A stretch of 5,050 nt of DNA from an uncultured Streptococcus sp. (GTDB lineage Bacteria; Bacillota; Bacilli; Lactobacillales; Streptococcaceae), in contig CAAEFF010000124.1 of NCBI GenBank assembly GCA_900755085.1, positions 1 to 5,050 of the forward strand, read 5' to 3'. Positions within the stretch are counted from its first letter, which is position 1. Each line of letters opens with the position of its first letter. The notes under the pieces were generated by a model. It saw only the letters and a list, made by a program, of their open reading frames with translations, did not search any database and was not told the DNA's origin. Made by a program: the position numbers and the translations under genes. Positions 1 through 5,050 of the stretch are shown here, piece by piece.

Positions 1-338
1 GAAAGTTTGCGACCATAGTGGGTACAGCTTCCGGTTTTTTGGTAGGGACTTATGTACCTTTGGGCGTTCTACCTAATTTTGCTCAACTACTAATGAAATG
101 TACCCCAGCAACTTATATTGCTGCACTTTATCGACAAGTACTCATGAAAGAAGCATTAAGTGAGACCTTTAAAGGTCAAGATAAGCTTCTTCAAGAGTTT
201 CAAGGAAAAATGGGTGTTCAACTCAAGTGGCAAGCTTTATTGACAAAGGGACAAACATATCTTATAGTGTTAGGAGGGATTCTTCTAGCTTTGGGGATTT
301 GGATTTCTTTAGTAAGAAGATATAGTAAAAGAAAGTAA
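1..338 (+). CDS. ABC-2 type transporter permease, C-terminal fragment (5' end outside window)
   Basis: The reading frame is already open at the left edge (first full codon at position 3) and ends at TAA 336-338, leaving about 111 residues. The visible part starts in a glycine-rich hydrophobic stretch (FATIVGTASGFLVGTYVPLG), followed by the P-x-x-P-x-F loop and 'CTPATYIAALYRQVLM', as seen near the end of ABC-2 (DrrB/YhgE-like) export permeases. A soluble, charged segment of about 40 residues comes next, then a last membrane helix (YLIVLGGILLALGIWISLV), then a basic tail (RRYSKRK) that fits the positive-inside rule. A GTG at position 18 is only an internal Val codon; the true start lies upstream. 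As a family, these permeases pair with a separate ATP-binding subunit, presumably encoded to the left, and export drugs, lipids or peptides; the substrate cannot be inferred here. The gene is followed after 18 bp by the LytTR regulator gene and probably shares its operon. Confidence 0.8.
   Translation, partial: KFATIVGTASGFLVGTYVPLGVLPNFAQLLMKCTPATYIAALYRQVLMKEALSETFKGQDKLLQEFQGKMGVQLKWQALLTKGQTYLIVLGGILLALGIWISLVRRYSKRK
240..268 (+). promoter_or_regulatory. Candidate internal sigma-A promoter inside the permease gene
   Basis: TTGACA at 240-245 is a perfect -35 box. A 17-bp spacer separates it from TATAGT at 263-268, which matches five of six -10 bases. Transcription would start near 275, about 80 nt before the LytTR start codon at 357. 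The boxes lie within coding sequence for the last membrane helix region of the permease, so they could be chance, but this spacing and match are close to ideal. If active, it would express the LytTR and DUF3021 genes without the transporter. Confidence 0.45.
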
Positions 339-356
339 GTGAGAATTGGAGTAGGA

Positions 357-812
357 ATGAAGATTCGTTTTGAGGAAAAACAAGATATCCCAGAAAACGA
401 CCCCTGTGTGGTCATTCAAGCCAAGCAATTATCTAATCAAGCGCGAGAGGTGATGGACTATCTCGAACAATTTTCGACAGTGAATCAAGTAGTGATTCCT
501 ATCAAAACAGATGATCATTTGATCATGGTGAAAATTGATGACATTATTCTAGCCGAGATTGATAAGAATCAGCTAACCATTTATACGACAGAAAAAACGT
601 TCACTATCAGAGATACTTTGACAAATTTTCAACATCGGATTAATCGTCATAATTTTTTACAGATATCACGCCACGCGGTAATGAATATAGACCATTTGGA
701 ATCGCTATCGGATAGTTTTTCAGGCAATATGATGGCTAAACTGACACGTGGAGTAAAATCAAGTGTCAGTCGGAAATATGTCAAATCCTTGATGGATTAT
801 TTAGGGGTATAG
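357..812 (+). CDS. Stand-alone LytTR-family DNA-binding transcriptional regulator
   Basis: This encodes a 151-residue protein. A LytTR DNA-binding domain occupies about residues 44-149, with typical landmarks: a beta-rich first half (IKTDDHLIMVKIDDIILAE, then QLTIYTTEKTFTIRDTL), the core 'FLQISRHAVMNIDHLESLS' at 100-118, and the closing 'LTRGVKSSVSRKYVKSL' at 129-145. Residues 1-43 are a short charged helical N-terminus. There is no response-regulator receiver domain, so this is not a classical two-component AgrA/ComE type and no phosphorylation site is expected. I chose ATG 357 because GGAG at 348-351 sits 5 nt upstream; an in-frame GTG at 339 abuts the permease stop but has no good ribosome binding site. 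The next gene follows after 9 bp. Streptococcal regulators of this size (HdrR, BrsR of S. mutans) activate competence or bacteriocin genes and are held back by an adjacent membrane protein. That role here is inference; family membership is firm. Confidence 0.88.
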   Translation: MKIRFEEKQDIPENDPCVVIQAKQLSNQAREVMDYLEQFSTVNQVVIPIKTDDHLIMVKIDDIILAEIDKNQLTIYTTEKTFTIRDTLTNFQHRINRHNFLQISRHAVMNIDHLESLSDSFSGNMMAKLTRGVKSSVSRKYVKSLMDYLGV

Positions 813-821
813 GAGAAAGTG

Positions 822-1235
822 ATGAAACGAGTTATAGCTTATTTTGTATCTGGTATGAGGACAGGATCCTTCTTTTATTTGTGTTTGGTGTTATTATCCC
901 ATGTCTATACCAACATCGTCTATCCCGCTGTAAATGTCCGCAACATCCTAGCGATCTTTTTGATGAGTGGGACAATGGGCATCTTGACCTTCATTCTTGA
1001 GGAAGAGGAGTTTTTGACCTATAGTTTGCGTGTGGCTTTGCATTTAGTTGTGACAGCTACCATTTTAGCATTGACCTACTTGTTTTTTGGCTGGGGGACA
1101 GCCTTACGGAGCCCGATTCCTTGGTTGATCTTTCTAGCTATTTACGGCCTGATCTGGCTGTACCAGATTTGGCAACTCCATAAAAAAACTCAACGAATTA
1201 ACCAAGCTTTGTTGCATCGCAGAAAAGGGAAATAG
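822..1235 (+). CDS. DUF3021-type four-helix membrane protein, putative partner of the LytTR regulator
   Basis: This encodes a 137-residue integral membrane protein. Four hydrophobic segments are visible at about residues 14-34, 42-59, 70-90 and 98-117, with a cluster of acidic residues (LEEEEF, 59-64) between helices 2 and 3 and a basic C-terminal tail (HKKTQRINQALLHRRKGK). Size, helix pattern and position directly behind a LytTR gene match the DUF3021 family, whose members are often encoded next to LytTR regulators in Firmicutes. I chose ATG 822 because AGGAG at 811-815 lies 6 nt upstream; a GTG at 819 is the frame-compatible alternative. The ribosome binding site overlaps the stop codon of the regulator gene (TAG 810-812), suggesting coupled translation. 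In analogous streptococcal pairs the membrane protein inhibits its regulator, perhaps by tethering it. The signal sensed is unknown, and inhibition by this protein is inferred from gene order only. Confidence 0.8.
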   Translation: MKRVIAYFVSGMRTGSFFYLCLVLLSHVYTNIVYPAVNVRNILAIFLMSGTMGILTFILEEEEFLTYSLRVALHLVVTATILALTYLFFGWGTALRSPIPWLIFLAIYGLIWLYQIWQLHKKTQRINQALLHRRKGK

Positions 1236-1256
1236 TCTCAGAAAAAAGTGTATAAG

Positions 1257-1291
1257 AAAACCACGAAGTTCATACCAAACTTCGTGGTTTT
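1257..1291. terminator. Bidirectional intrinsic terminator between convergent operon and tyrS
   Basis: A perfect 14-bp inverted repeat, AAAACCACGAAGTT (1257-1270) and AACTTCGTGGTTTT (1278-1291), encloses a 7-nt loop (CATACCA). Each stem ends in four A:T pairs, so either strand's transcript has a T-run after the GC-rich part of the stem; more T-rich sequence follows on the + strand (GCTTTCTT) and, after a gap, on the - strand. It starts 21 bp after the DUF3021 stop and lies 6 bp beyond the tyrS stop, so it can end both convergent transcripts. Confidence 0.9.
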
Positions 1292-1297
1292 GCTTTC

Positions 1298-2554
1298 TTA
1301 ATAAGTCAAAACAAAGTATTTTTTCTTACCGCGACGGATAACGGTCAATTCATTTTCTAATTTATCGCTATTGCTCAAGACATAGTCAAGGTCTTGGATG
1401 CGTTCGCCGTTGACGTAGATCGCTCCATTTTGAACATCTTCGCGGGCTTGGCGTTTAGAATTCACTACACCAGCTGTGACCAAGAGTTCAACAATGTTGA
1501 GGTTGTCTTCTTCTTGGACCTGGTAGTTTGGCACACCACGAAGGCCTTGTTTGAGTTCTTTGACAGACAAGTTCTTGATGTTTCCTGCAAAGAGTTGTTC
1601 TGTAATGTTGAGGGCTTCTTTGTAGGCTTCTTCACCGTGAACGAGGGTGACCACTTCACGCGCCAAGATCTTTTGAGCCAAGCGTTCATGAGGAGCAGCC
1701 TCAAATTGTTTGCGGATCTCTTCAATCTCATCCAGTGACAAGAAAGTGAAGATTTTCAAGAAGCGTACGGCGTCGGCGTCCATAACATTCATCCAGAATT
1801 GGTACATTTCGTATGGAGATGTTTTATCTGCATTGAGCCAGACGGCGTTGCCTTCTGATTTCCCAAATTTCTTACCAGTTGCATCTGTGATCAAAGGCAC
1901 AGTCATGACATGGCCCGTCTTATCTGCTTTACGGCGCATCAACTCAGTACCCGCTGTCATGTTTCCCCATTGGTCGGATCCACCGATTTGAAGGGTGACA
2001 TTGTGTTCTTGGTTGAGGACGTAGAAGTCATAGCCTTGCATGATTTGGTAGGCAAACTCTGTGTAAGAAATCCCTGTTTCAATCCGTTTTTTTACAGATT
2101 CCTTACTCATCATAGCATTGACCGTAAAATATTTCCCGACATCCCGAAGGAAGTCAATAAAGCTAATGCTTCCGAACCAATCGTAGTTGTTGACCATTTC
2201 GGCTTTATTGTCCCCATTTTCAAAATCGAGGAAACGAGACAATTGCCCTTGAATGGAGCGAACCCATTCTTGTACAGTTTCTTTTGTTTGGAGACTACGT
2301 TCAGCATCTCTGAAGGACGGATCTCCGATGAGACCTGTTGCACCGCCAACGAGCGCATAGGGTTTGTGACCTGCTAGTTGAAGGCGACGGCTCGTCAAGA
2401 TAGCCACCAAGTGACCAAGGTGAAGGCTGTCAGCAGTTGGATCATAACCAGTATAATAAGAAACCTGACCTTCTTCCAGCGCTTTGCGCAAGGCTTCTTC
2501 ATCCGTTGTTTGAAATACCAAACCACGCTCTTTTAGCTCATCAAAAATGTGCAT
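1298..2554 (-). CDS. tyrS: Tyrosyl-tRNA synthetase
   Basis: This encodes a complete 418-residue class I aminoacyl-tRNA synthetase that activates tyrosine with ATP and loads it onto tRNA-Tyr in the cytoplasm. The length is normal for the bacterial TyrRS of the Bacillus type. The HIGH-type signature is HLGHL (45-49) and the KMSKS-type signature is KFGKS (229-233). Tyrosine-pocket residues known from the Geobacillus stearothermophilus enzyme appear at the same numbers: Tyr34, Asp78 (in GATGLIGDPS), Tyr169, Gln173 and Asp176 (in YQIMQGYD). The catalytic Rossmann domain spans about 30-225, the anticodon-binding helical region runs to about 350, and an S4 RNA-binding domain covers about 352-418 (SKRQAREDVQNGAIYVNGERI). 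The start is ATG 2554-2552, with AAAGGAG 9 nt upstream. The gene is transcribed from its own promoter, divergent from pbp1b, with a short leader and no T-box element. No defects are seen. Confidence 0.98.
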   Translation of the reverse strand: MHIFDELKERGLVFQTTDEEALRKALEEGQVSYYTGYDPTADSLHLGHLVAILTSRRLQLAGHKPYALVGGATGLIGDPSFRDAERSLQTKETVQEWVRSIQGQLSRFLDFENGDNKAEMVNNYDWFGSISFIDFLRDVGKYFTVNAMMSKESVKKRIETGISYTEFAYQIMQGYDFYVLNQEHNVTLQIGGSDQWGNMTAGTELMRRKADKTGHVMTVPLITDATGKKFGKSEGNAVWLNADKTSPYEMYQFWMNVMDADAVRFLKIFTFLSLDEIEEIRKQFEAAPHERLAQKILAREVVTLVHGEEAYKEALNITEQLFAGNIKNLSVKELKQGLRGVPNYQVQEEDNLNIVELLVTAGVVNSKRQAREDVQNGAIYVNGERIQDLDYVLSNSDKLENELTVIRRGKKKYFVLTY

Positions 2555-2594
2555 GTGTCTTTTCTCCTTTGTTTATTCATTTGTTCATCCTTCT

Positions 2595-2622
2595 ATTCTA
2601 CCATAAACCAAGGAAATGGCAA
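2595..2622 (-). promoter_or_regulatory. tyrS promoter (extended -10)
   Basis: Read on the - strand, the -35 box is TTGCCA (2622-2617, five of six consensus bases). A 16-bp spacer separates it from TAGAAT (2600-2595), which is preceded by TGG, forming an extended -10 (TGGTAGAAT). Transcription should start near 2588, giving a leader of only about 34 nt that holds the AAAGGAG ribosome binding site at 2570-2564. That leaves no room for a T-box riboswitch. Confidence 0.7.
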
Positions 2623-2636
2623 TGATTTCCATCATT
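2612..2636. repeat. Two overlapping small inverted repeats across the tyrS -35 region
   Basis: GGAAAT (2612-2617) pairs with ATTTCC (2625-2630) across a 7-bp gap, and AATGAT (2621-2626) pairs with ATCATT (2631-2636) across the 4-bp TTCC. The arms overlap. The first repeat overlaps the tyrS -35 box (2617-2622) and the second overlaps its upstream edge. Such symmetry could be an operator, but six-base arms in AT-rich DNA also arise by chance. Confidence 0.35.
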
Positions 2637-2649
2637 TTCTTACATCTCT

Positions 2650-2669
2650 GATAAGGAACGATAAGGAAC
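2650..2669 (+). repeat. Perfect tandem 10-bp direct repeat upstream of the pbp1b promoter
   Basis: GATAAGGAAC occurs twice head to tail (2650-2659 and 2660-2669) with no mismatch and no gap. Ten base pairs is close to one helical turn, so a protein binding both copies would sit on the same DNA face. The copies end 26 bp before the pbp1b -35 box and start 27 bp upstream of the tyrS -35 box. The repeat is a direct observation; a regulatory role is inference. Confidence 0.6.
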
Positions 2670-2672
2670 TAT

Positions 2673-2684
2673 CAAGAATTCTTG
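2673..2684. repeat. 12-bp perfect palindrome in the tyrS-pbp1b intergenic region
   Basis: CAAGAATTCTTG is a perfect 12-bp palindrome, followed directly by the alternating GCGCGC at 2684-2689. It begins 3 bp after the tandem repeat and ends 11 bp before the pbp1b -35 box, a position where an activator or repressor dimer could act on pbp1b. No known operator consensus was recognised. Confidence 0.45.
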
Positions 2685-2695
2685 CGCGCTTGTGA

Positions 2696-2725
2696 TTGAA
2701 ATCGGAGGGCCTAATCTGCTATAAT
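2696..2725 (+). promoter_or_regulatory. pbp1b promoter (extended -10)
   Basis: TTGAAA (2696-2701, five of six) and a perfect TATAAT (2720-2725) are separated by 18 bp. TGC immediately before the -10 makes it an extended -10 of the kind common in streptococci. Transcription should start near 2732, leaving a leader of about 18 nt that carries AAGGAG. Confidence 0.8.
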
Positions 2726-2734
2726 ATAGGGAAC

Positions 2735-2740
2735 AAGGAG
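2735..2740 (+). promoter_or_regulatory. Ribosome binding site fixing the GTG start of pbp1b
   Basis: AAGGAG lies 9 nt before GTG 2750. The next in-frame ATG (2771, codon 8) has only a weak GAGAAG in front of it and would remove the start of the conserved cytoplasmic tail. The GTG is therefore preferred. Confidence 0.75.
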
Positions 2741-2749
2741 AAAGAATCA

Positions 2750-5050
2750 GTGAATCAATTCAAAGAGAAGATGCAAGAATATTGGAAGAAGATCCAACAA
2801 TTCTTTTCAAAACTGTACAAAGATATTTCCAAGAAGGAAAAAAATGAAGAAAGTGGCTGGTCTGTTGGCGATATAGTTGCGACCTGTTTGCGGACCCTCA
2901 AACTCTTGTGGGATGTGATGATTGCCCTGTTCGTGTGTCTCTTTTTATTTGGTGCAGGGATCGGGATTGGTTATGCAGCGAGCCTCTTTAGCAATGTCAA
3001 GGTTCCAAAGACAGAAGAACTGGTCCAGCAGGTTCGCAATGTTAGCAGTGTTTCAAAACTGACCTATTCCGATAAGAGCTTGATTGCAGAAGTGGACAGT
3101 GATTTGATCCGCACGCCGGTAGCTGGAGATGCCATTTCCGACAATGTCAAAAAGGCTGTGATCGCTACTGAGGATGAGAATTTTGAAAGCCACAAGGGGG
3201 TTGTGCCCAAAGCTGTTCTTCGGGCGACGCTTGGATCTGTAGCCGGTGTGGGTTCCTCTAGTGGGGGATCGACCCTAACCCAGCAGTTGATCAAACAACA
3301 AGTCGTGGGAGACGCTCCCACCTTTACTCGTAAGGCGACAGAGATTGTCGATGCCCTAGCTTTAGAACGGGGAATGGATAAAAACGAAATCCTCACAACC
3401 TACTTAAACGTCTCGCCTTTTGGACGAAACAATCGGGGACAAAATATTGCAGGTGTGGAAGCCGCAGCTCAAGGGATCTTTGGCGTCTCTGCTAAAGACT
3501 TGTCTGTCCCACAAGCGGCTTTTATTGCTGGCTTGCCACAGAGTCCGATTGTCTACTCTCCTTATGCTGCAGACGGTAGCCTAAAGAGCAAGGAGAACCT
3601 CGAGTTAGGTTTGGCGCGTGCCAAAGATGTCTTGTTCAATATGTACCGGACGGGAGTCTTGTCGAAAAAAGACTACGAAACCTATGCTCAGTACGACTTA
3701 ACCAAAGACTTCATCGCTCCAGATGGTATCGAGAAAACACCGCATGACTACCTCTACTTCCAAGCCATGGCAGAAGCAAAAGAGGCCATGTATGATTACT
3801 TGATCAAGCGAGACAATGTCACCAAGCAAGACCTTAAAAATAACGAAACCGTCAAGGCTTATCAAGAATTAGCTGAGAGCGAGTTGCGCGAAGGTGGCTA
3901 CACTATCCAAACCACTATTAACAAACCGGTTCACAATGCGATGCAGGCCACAGTCGCGAATTTTGGAAGCGTCTTGGATGATGGAACGGGACTTGTAGAA
4001 GTTGGGAATGTTCTGATGGACAACCGAACGGGTGCTGTTTTAGGATTTATCGGTGGTCGGAATTTTGATGGTAACCAAAACAACCACGCCTTTGATACAG
4101 AACGTTCCCCAGGATCTACTATCAAGCCATTGTTGGCCTATGGGATTGCGATCGACCAAGGCTTGATGGGAAGCAATAGCATCCTATCTAACTACCCAAC
4201 TAATTTCTCAAGTGGGGAGCCGATCATGCACGTCGACAGTAAAGGGACGGCCATGATGGACCTCCGTGAGGCTCTGAATACCTCTTGGAATATTCCAGCT
4301 TACTGGACCTACCGGACCCTGCGTGAAAAGGGTGTGGATGTCCCATCCTACATGAAAAAGATGGGCTATGATATCCCTGAATATGGCATTGAGAGTCTAC
4401 CAATGGGGGGAGGAATTGAGGTCACTGTTGCCCAACATACCAACGGTTTCCAAACCATTGCTAACAATGGGAACTACCTCAAACGCTACATGGTGGAGCA
4501 AATCATCGACCGAGATGGGGATGTAGTCTACAAGCACGAAGCAGATCCGGTTCGTGTCTATTCTCCAGCAACAGCAACGATTATGCAGGATCTCCTGCGT
4601 GGGGTCATCACATCTGGTGCCACAACGACCTTTAAGTCACGGATTAGCCAAGTCAACCCAACGCTGGCAGGTGCTGACTGGATTGGAAAAACTGGTACCA
4701 CCAACTCAAATGGAGATATGTGGTTGATGCTGTCCACACCAAATGTTTCTTTAGGAGGTTGGATCGGTCATGACAACAATGCTTCCATGCAGACCTTGAC
4801 CGGCTACAACAACAATGCCCAATACATGGCGCAGTTGGCAAATGCAATCTACCAAGCAGATCCAAGTCTCTTTGGGATTCAGGATAAATTCACTCTCGAT
4901 AAGAGTGTGATCCGTTCTGAGGTGCTCAAATCGACTGGTGAAAAACCAGGTCGCGTCAATGTCAATGGTCGGGATATCGATGTGAGCGGTCAAACGGTGA
5001 CGAGTCTTTGGGCCAAAAATGGAGCGCCAACCACTCAATACCGCTTTGCC
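2750..5050 (+). CDS. pbp1b: Class A penicillin-binding protein 1b, bifunctional glycosyltransferase/transpeptidase (3' end outside window)
   Basis: Open for 767 codons to the right edge without a stop. It polymerises lipid II into glycan strands and crosslinks the stem peptides on the outer face of the membrane. A lysine-rich cytoplasmic tail (1-52) precedes one membrane helix (about 56-79, VMIALFVCLFLFGAGIGIGY). The GT51 glycosyltransferase domain spans about 105-305: EDENFESHKG (141-150, Glu141 being the expected catalytic acid/base), GGSTLTQQLIKQ (172-183), KNEILTTYLN (211-220), then GQNIAGVEAAAQGIFG. The transpeptidase domain covers about 415-705, with SxxK at Ser456-Lys459 (STIK), SxN at Ser512-Asn514 (SWN) and KTGT at 647-650. 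From memory, pneumococcal PBP1b has these at Ser460, Ser516 and Lys651, a constant shift of four. The beta-rich C-terminal region starts near 715 and is cut; by comparison with the roughly 820-residue pneumococcal protein, about 50 residues are missing. All catalytic motifs are intact. It is divergent from tyrS and starts at GTG. Confidence 0.96.
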   Translation, partial: MNQFKEKMQEYWKKIQQFFSKLYKDISKKEKNEESGWSVGDIVATCLRTLKLLWDVMIALFVCLFLFGAGIGIGYAASLFSNVKVPKTEELVQQVRNVSSVSKLTYSDKSLIAEVDSDLIRTPVAGDAISDNVKKAVIATEDENFESHKGVVPKAVLRATLGSVAGVGSSSGGSTLTQQLIKQQVVGDAPTFTRKATEIVDALALERGMDKNEILTTYLNVSPFGRNNRGQNIAGVEAAAQGIFGVSAKDLSVPQAAFIAGLPQSPIVYSPYAADGSLKSKENLELGLARAKDVLFNMYRTGVLSKKDYETYAQYDLTKDFIAPDGIEKTPHDYLYFQAMAEAKEAMYDYLIKRDNVTKQDLKNNETVKAYQELAESELREGGYTIQTTINKPVHNAMQATVANFGSVLDDGTGLVEVGNVLMDNRTGAVLGFIGGRNFDGNQNNHAFDTERSPGSTIKPLLAYGIAIDQGLMGSNSILSNYPTNFSSGEPIMHVDSKGTAMMDLREALNTSWNIPAYWTYRTLREKGVDVPSYMKKMGYDIPEYGIESLPMGGGIEVTVAQHTNGFQTIANNGNYLKRYMVEQIIDRDGDVVYKHEADPVRVYSPATATIMQDLLRGVITSGATTTFKSRISQVNPTLAGADWIGKTGTTNSNGDMWLMLSTPNVSLGGWIGHDNNASMQTLTGYNNNAQYMAQLANAIYQADPSLFGIQDKFTLDKSVIRSEVLKSTGEKPGRVNVNGRDIDVSGQTVTSLWAKNGAPTTQYRFA

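Noticed and set aside
176..235. Repeated TCAAG words (176, 191, 200, 223) upstream of the internal promoter, considered as LytTR binding repeats
   Set aside because: The spacing is irregular (15, 9, 23), and the words follow from Gln and Lys codons in the permease. They do not form a clear LytTR direct-repeat pair.
339..356. GTG 339 as start of the LytTR gene, directly abutting the permease stop
   Set aside because: It has no proper ribosome binding site at the right distance. ATG 357 has GGAG 5 nt upstream and gives the usual length for the family.
1394..2377. Several open frames on the + strand opposite tyrS (1394-1738, 1710-1991, 1910-2377)
   Set aside because: They are antisense to a complete, highly conserved tyrS, have no convincing ribosome binding sites and encode no recognisable protein. 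They arise from the codon bias of tyrS.
2437..2625. 62-residue + strand open frame across the tyrS start and its promoter
   Set aside because: It overlaps the 5' end of tyrS in antisense, has no start signals and contains the tyrS promoter and ribosome binding site in reverse.
3064..5038. Open frames on the - strand opposite pbp1b (3064-3396, 3931-4125, 4653-4865, 4751-5038)
   Set aside because: All lie within the continuous pbp1b frame, whose GT51 and transpeptidase motifs are intact, and none resembles a known protein.
1..5050. CRISPR arrays, tRNA or rRNA genes, insertion sequences, phage attachment sites
   Set aside because: No regularly spaced repeats, tRNA-like cloverleaf, transposase frame or long terminal inverted repeats were seen on either strand.

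Overview
The window looks like a chromosomal segment of a Streptococcus, probably of the mitis/sanguinis type. The evidence is a divergent tyrS / pbp1b pair, a class A PBP matching the pneumococcal PBP1b architecture with a constant four-residue offset at the active-site motifs, AGGAG-type ribosome binding sites, and extended -10 (TGnTATAAT) promoters. The species cannot be fixed from the sequence alone.

Layout. Positions 1-1235 (+ strand) hold the end of a tightly spaced operon: the C-terminal part of an ABC-2 type transporter permease, a stand-alone LytTR-family DNA-binding protein (start ATG 357), and a four-helix membrane protein of the DUF3021 type (start ATG 822). A perfect 14-bp hairpin at 1257-1291 lies between this operon and the convergent tyrS gene and can serve both. 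tyrS (2554-1298, - strand) encodes a complete 418-residue tyrosyl-tRNA synthetase. Positions 2555-2749 are a divergent promoter region with an extended -10 promoter for each flanking gene and several small symmetric or repeated elements between them. From 2750 to the right edge runs pbp1b (+ strand). It is open for 767 codons, starts at GTG, and is cut by the window edge shortly before its expected end.

How the genes work together. tyrS and pbp1b are housekeeping genes (tRNA charging; cell-wall glycan polymerisation and crosslinking). The left-hand operon is accessory in character. A LytTR regulator without a receiver domain followed directly by a small membrane protein has the organisation of streptococcal 'LytTR regulatory systems' such as HdrRM and BrsRM of S. 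mutans, in which the membrane protein restrains the regulator. Here the pair lies behind an ABC exporter permease. A near-consensus sigma-A promoter (TTGACA-17-TATAGT) inside the permease gene may let the regulator/membrane pair be expressed apart from the transporter.

The most interesting items are this candidate regulator/membrane-inhibitor pair, the promoter inside the permease gene, and the repeat-rich tyrS-pbp1b intergenic region with no T-box leader for tyrS.
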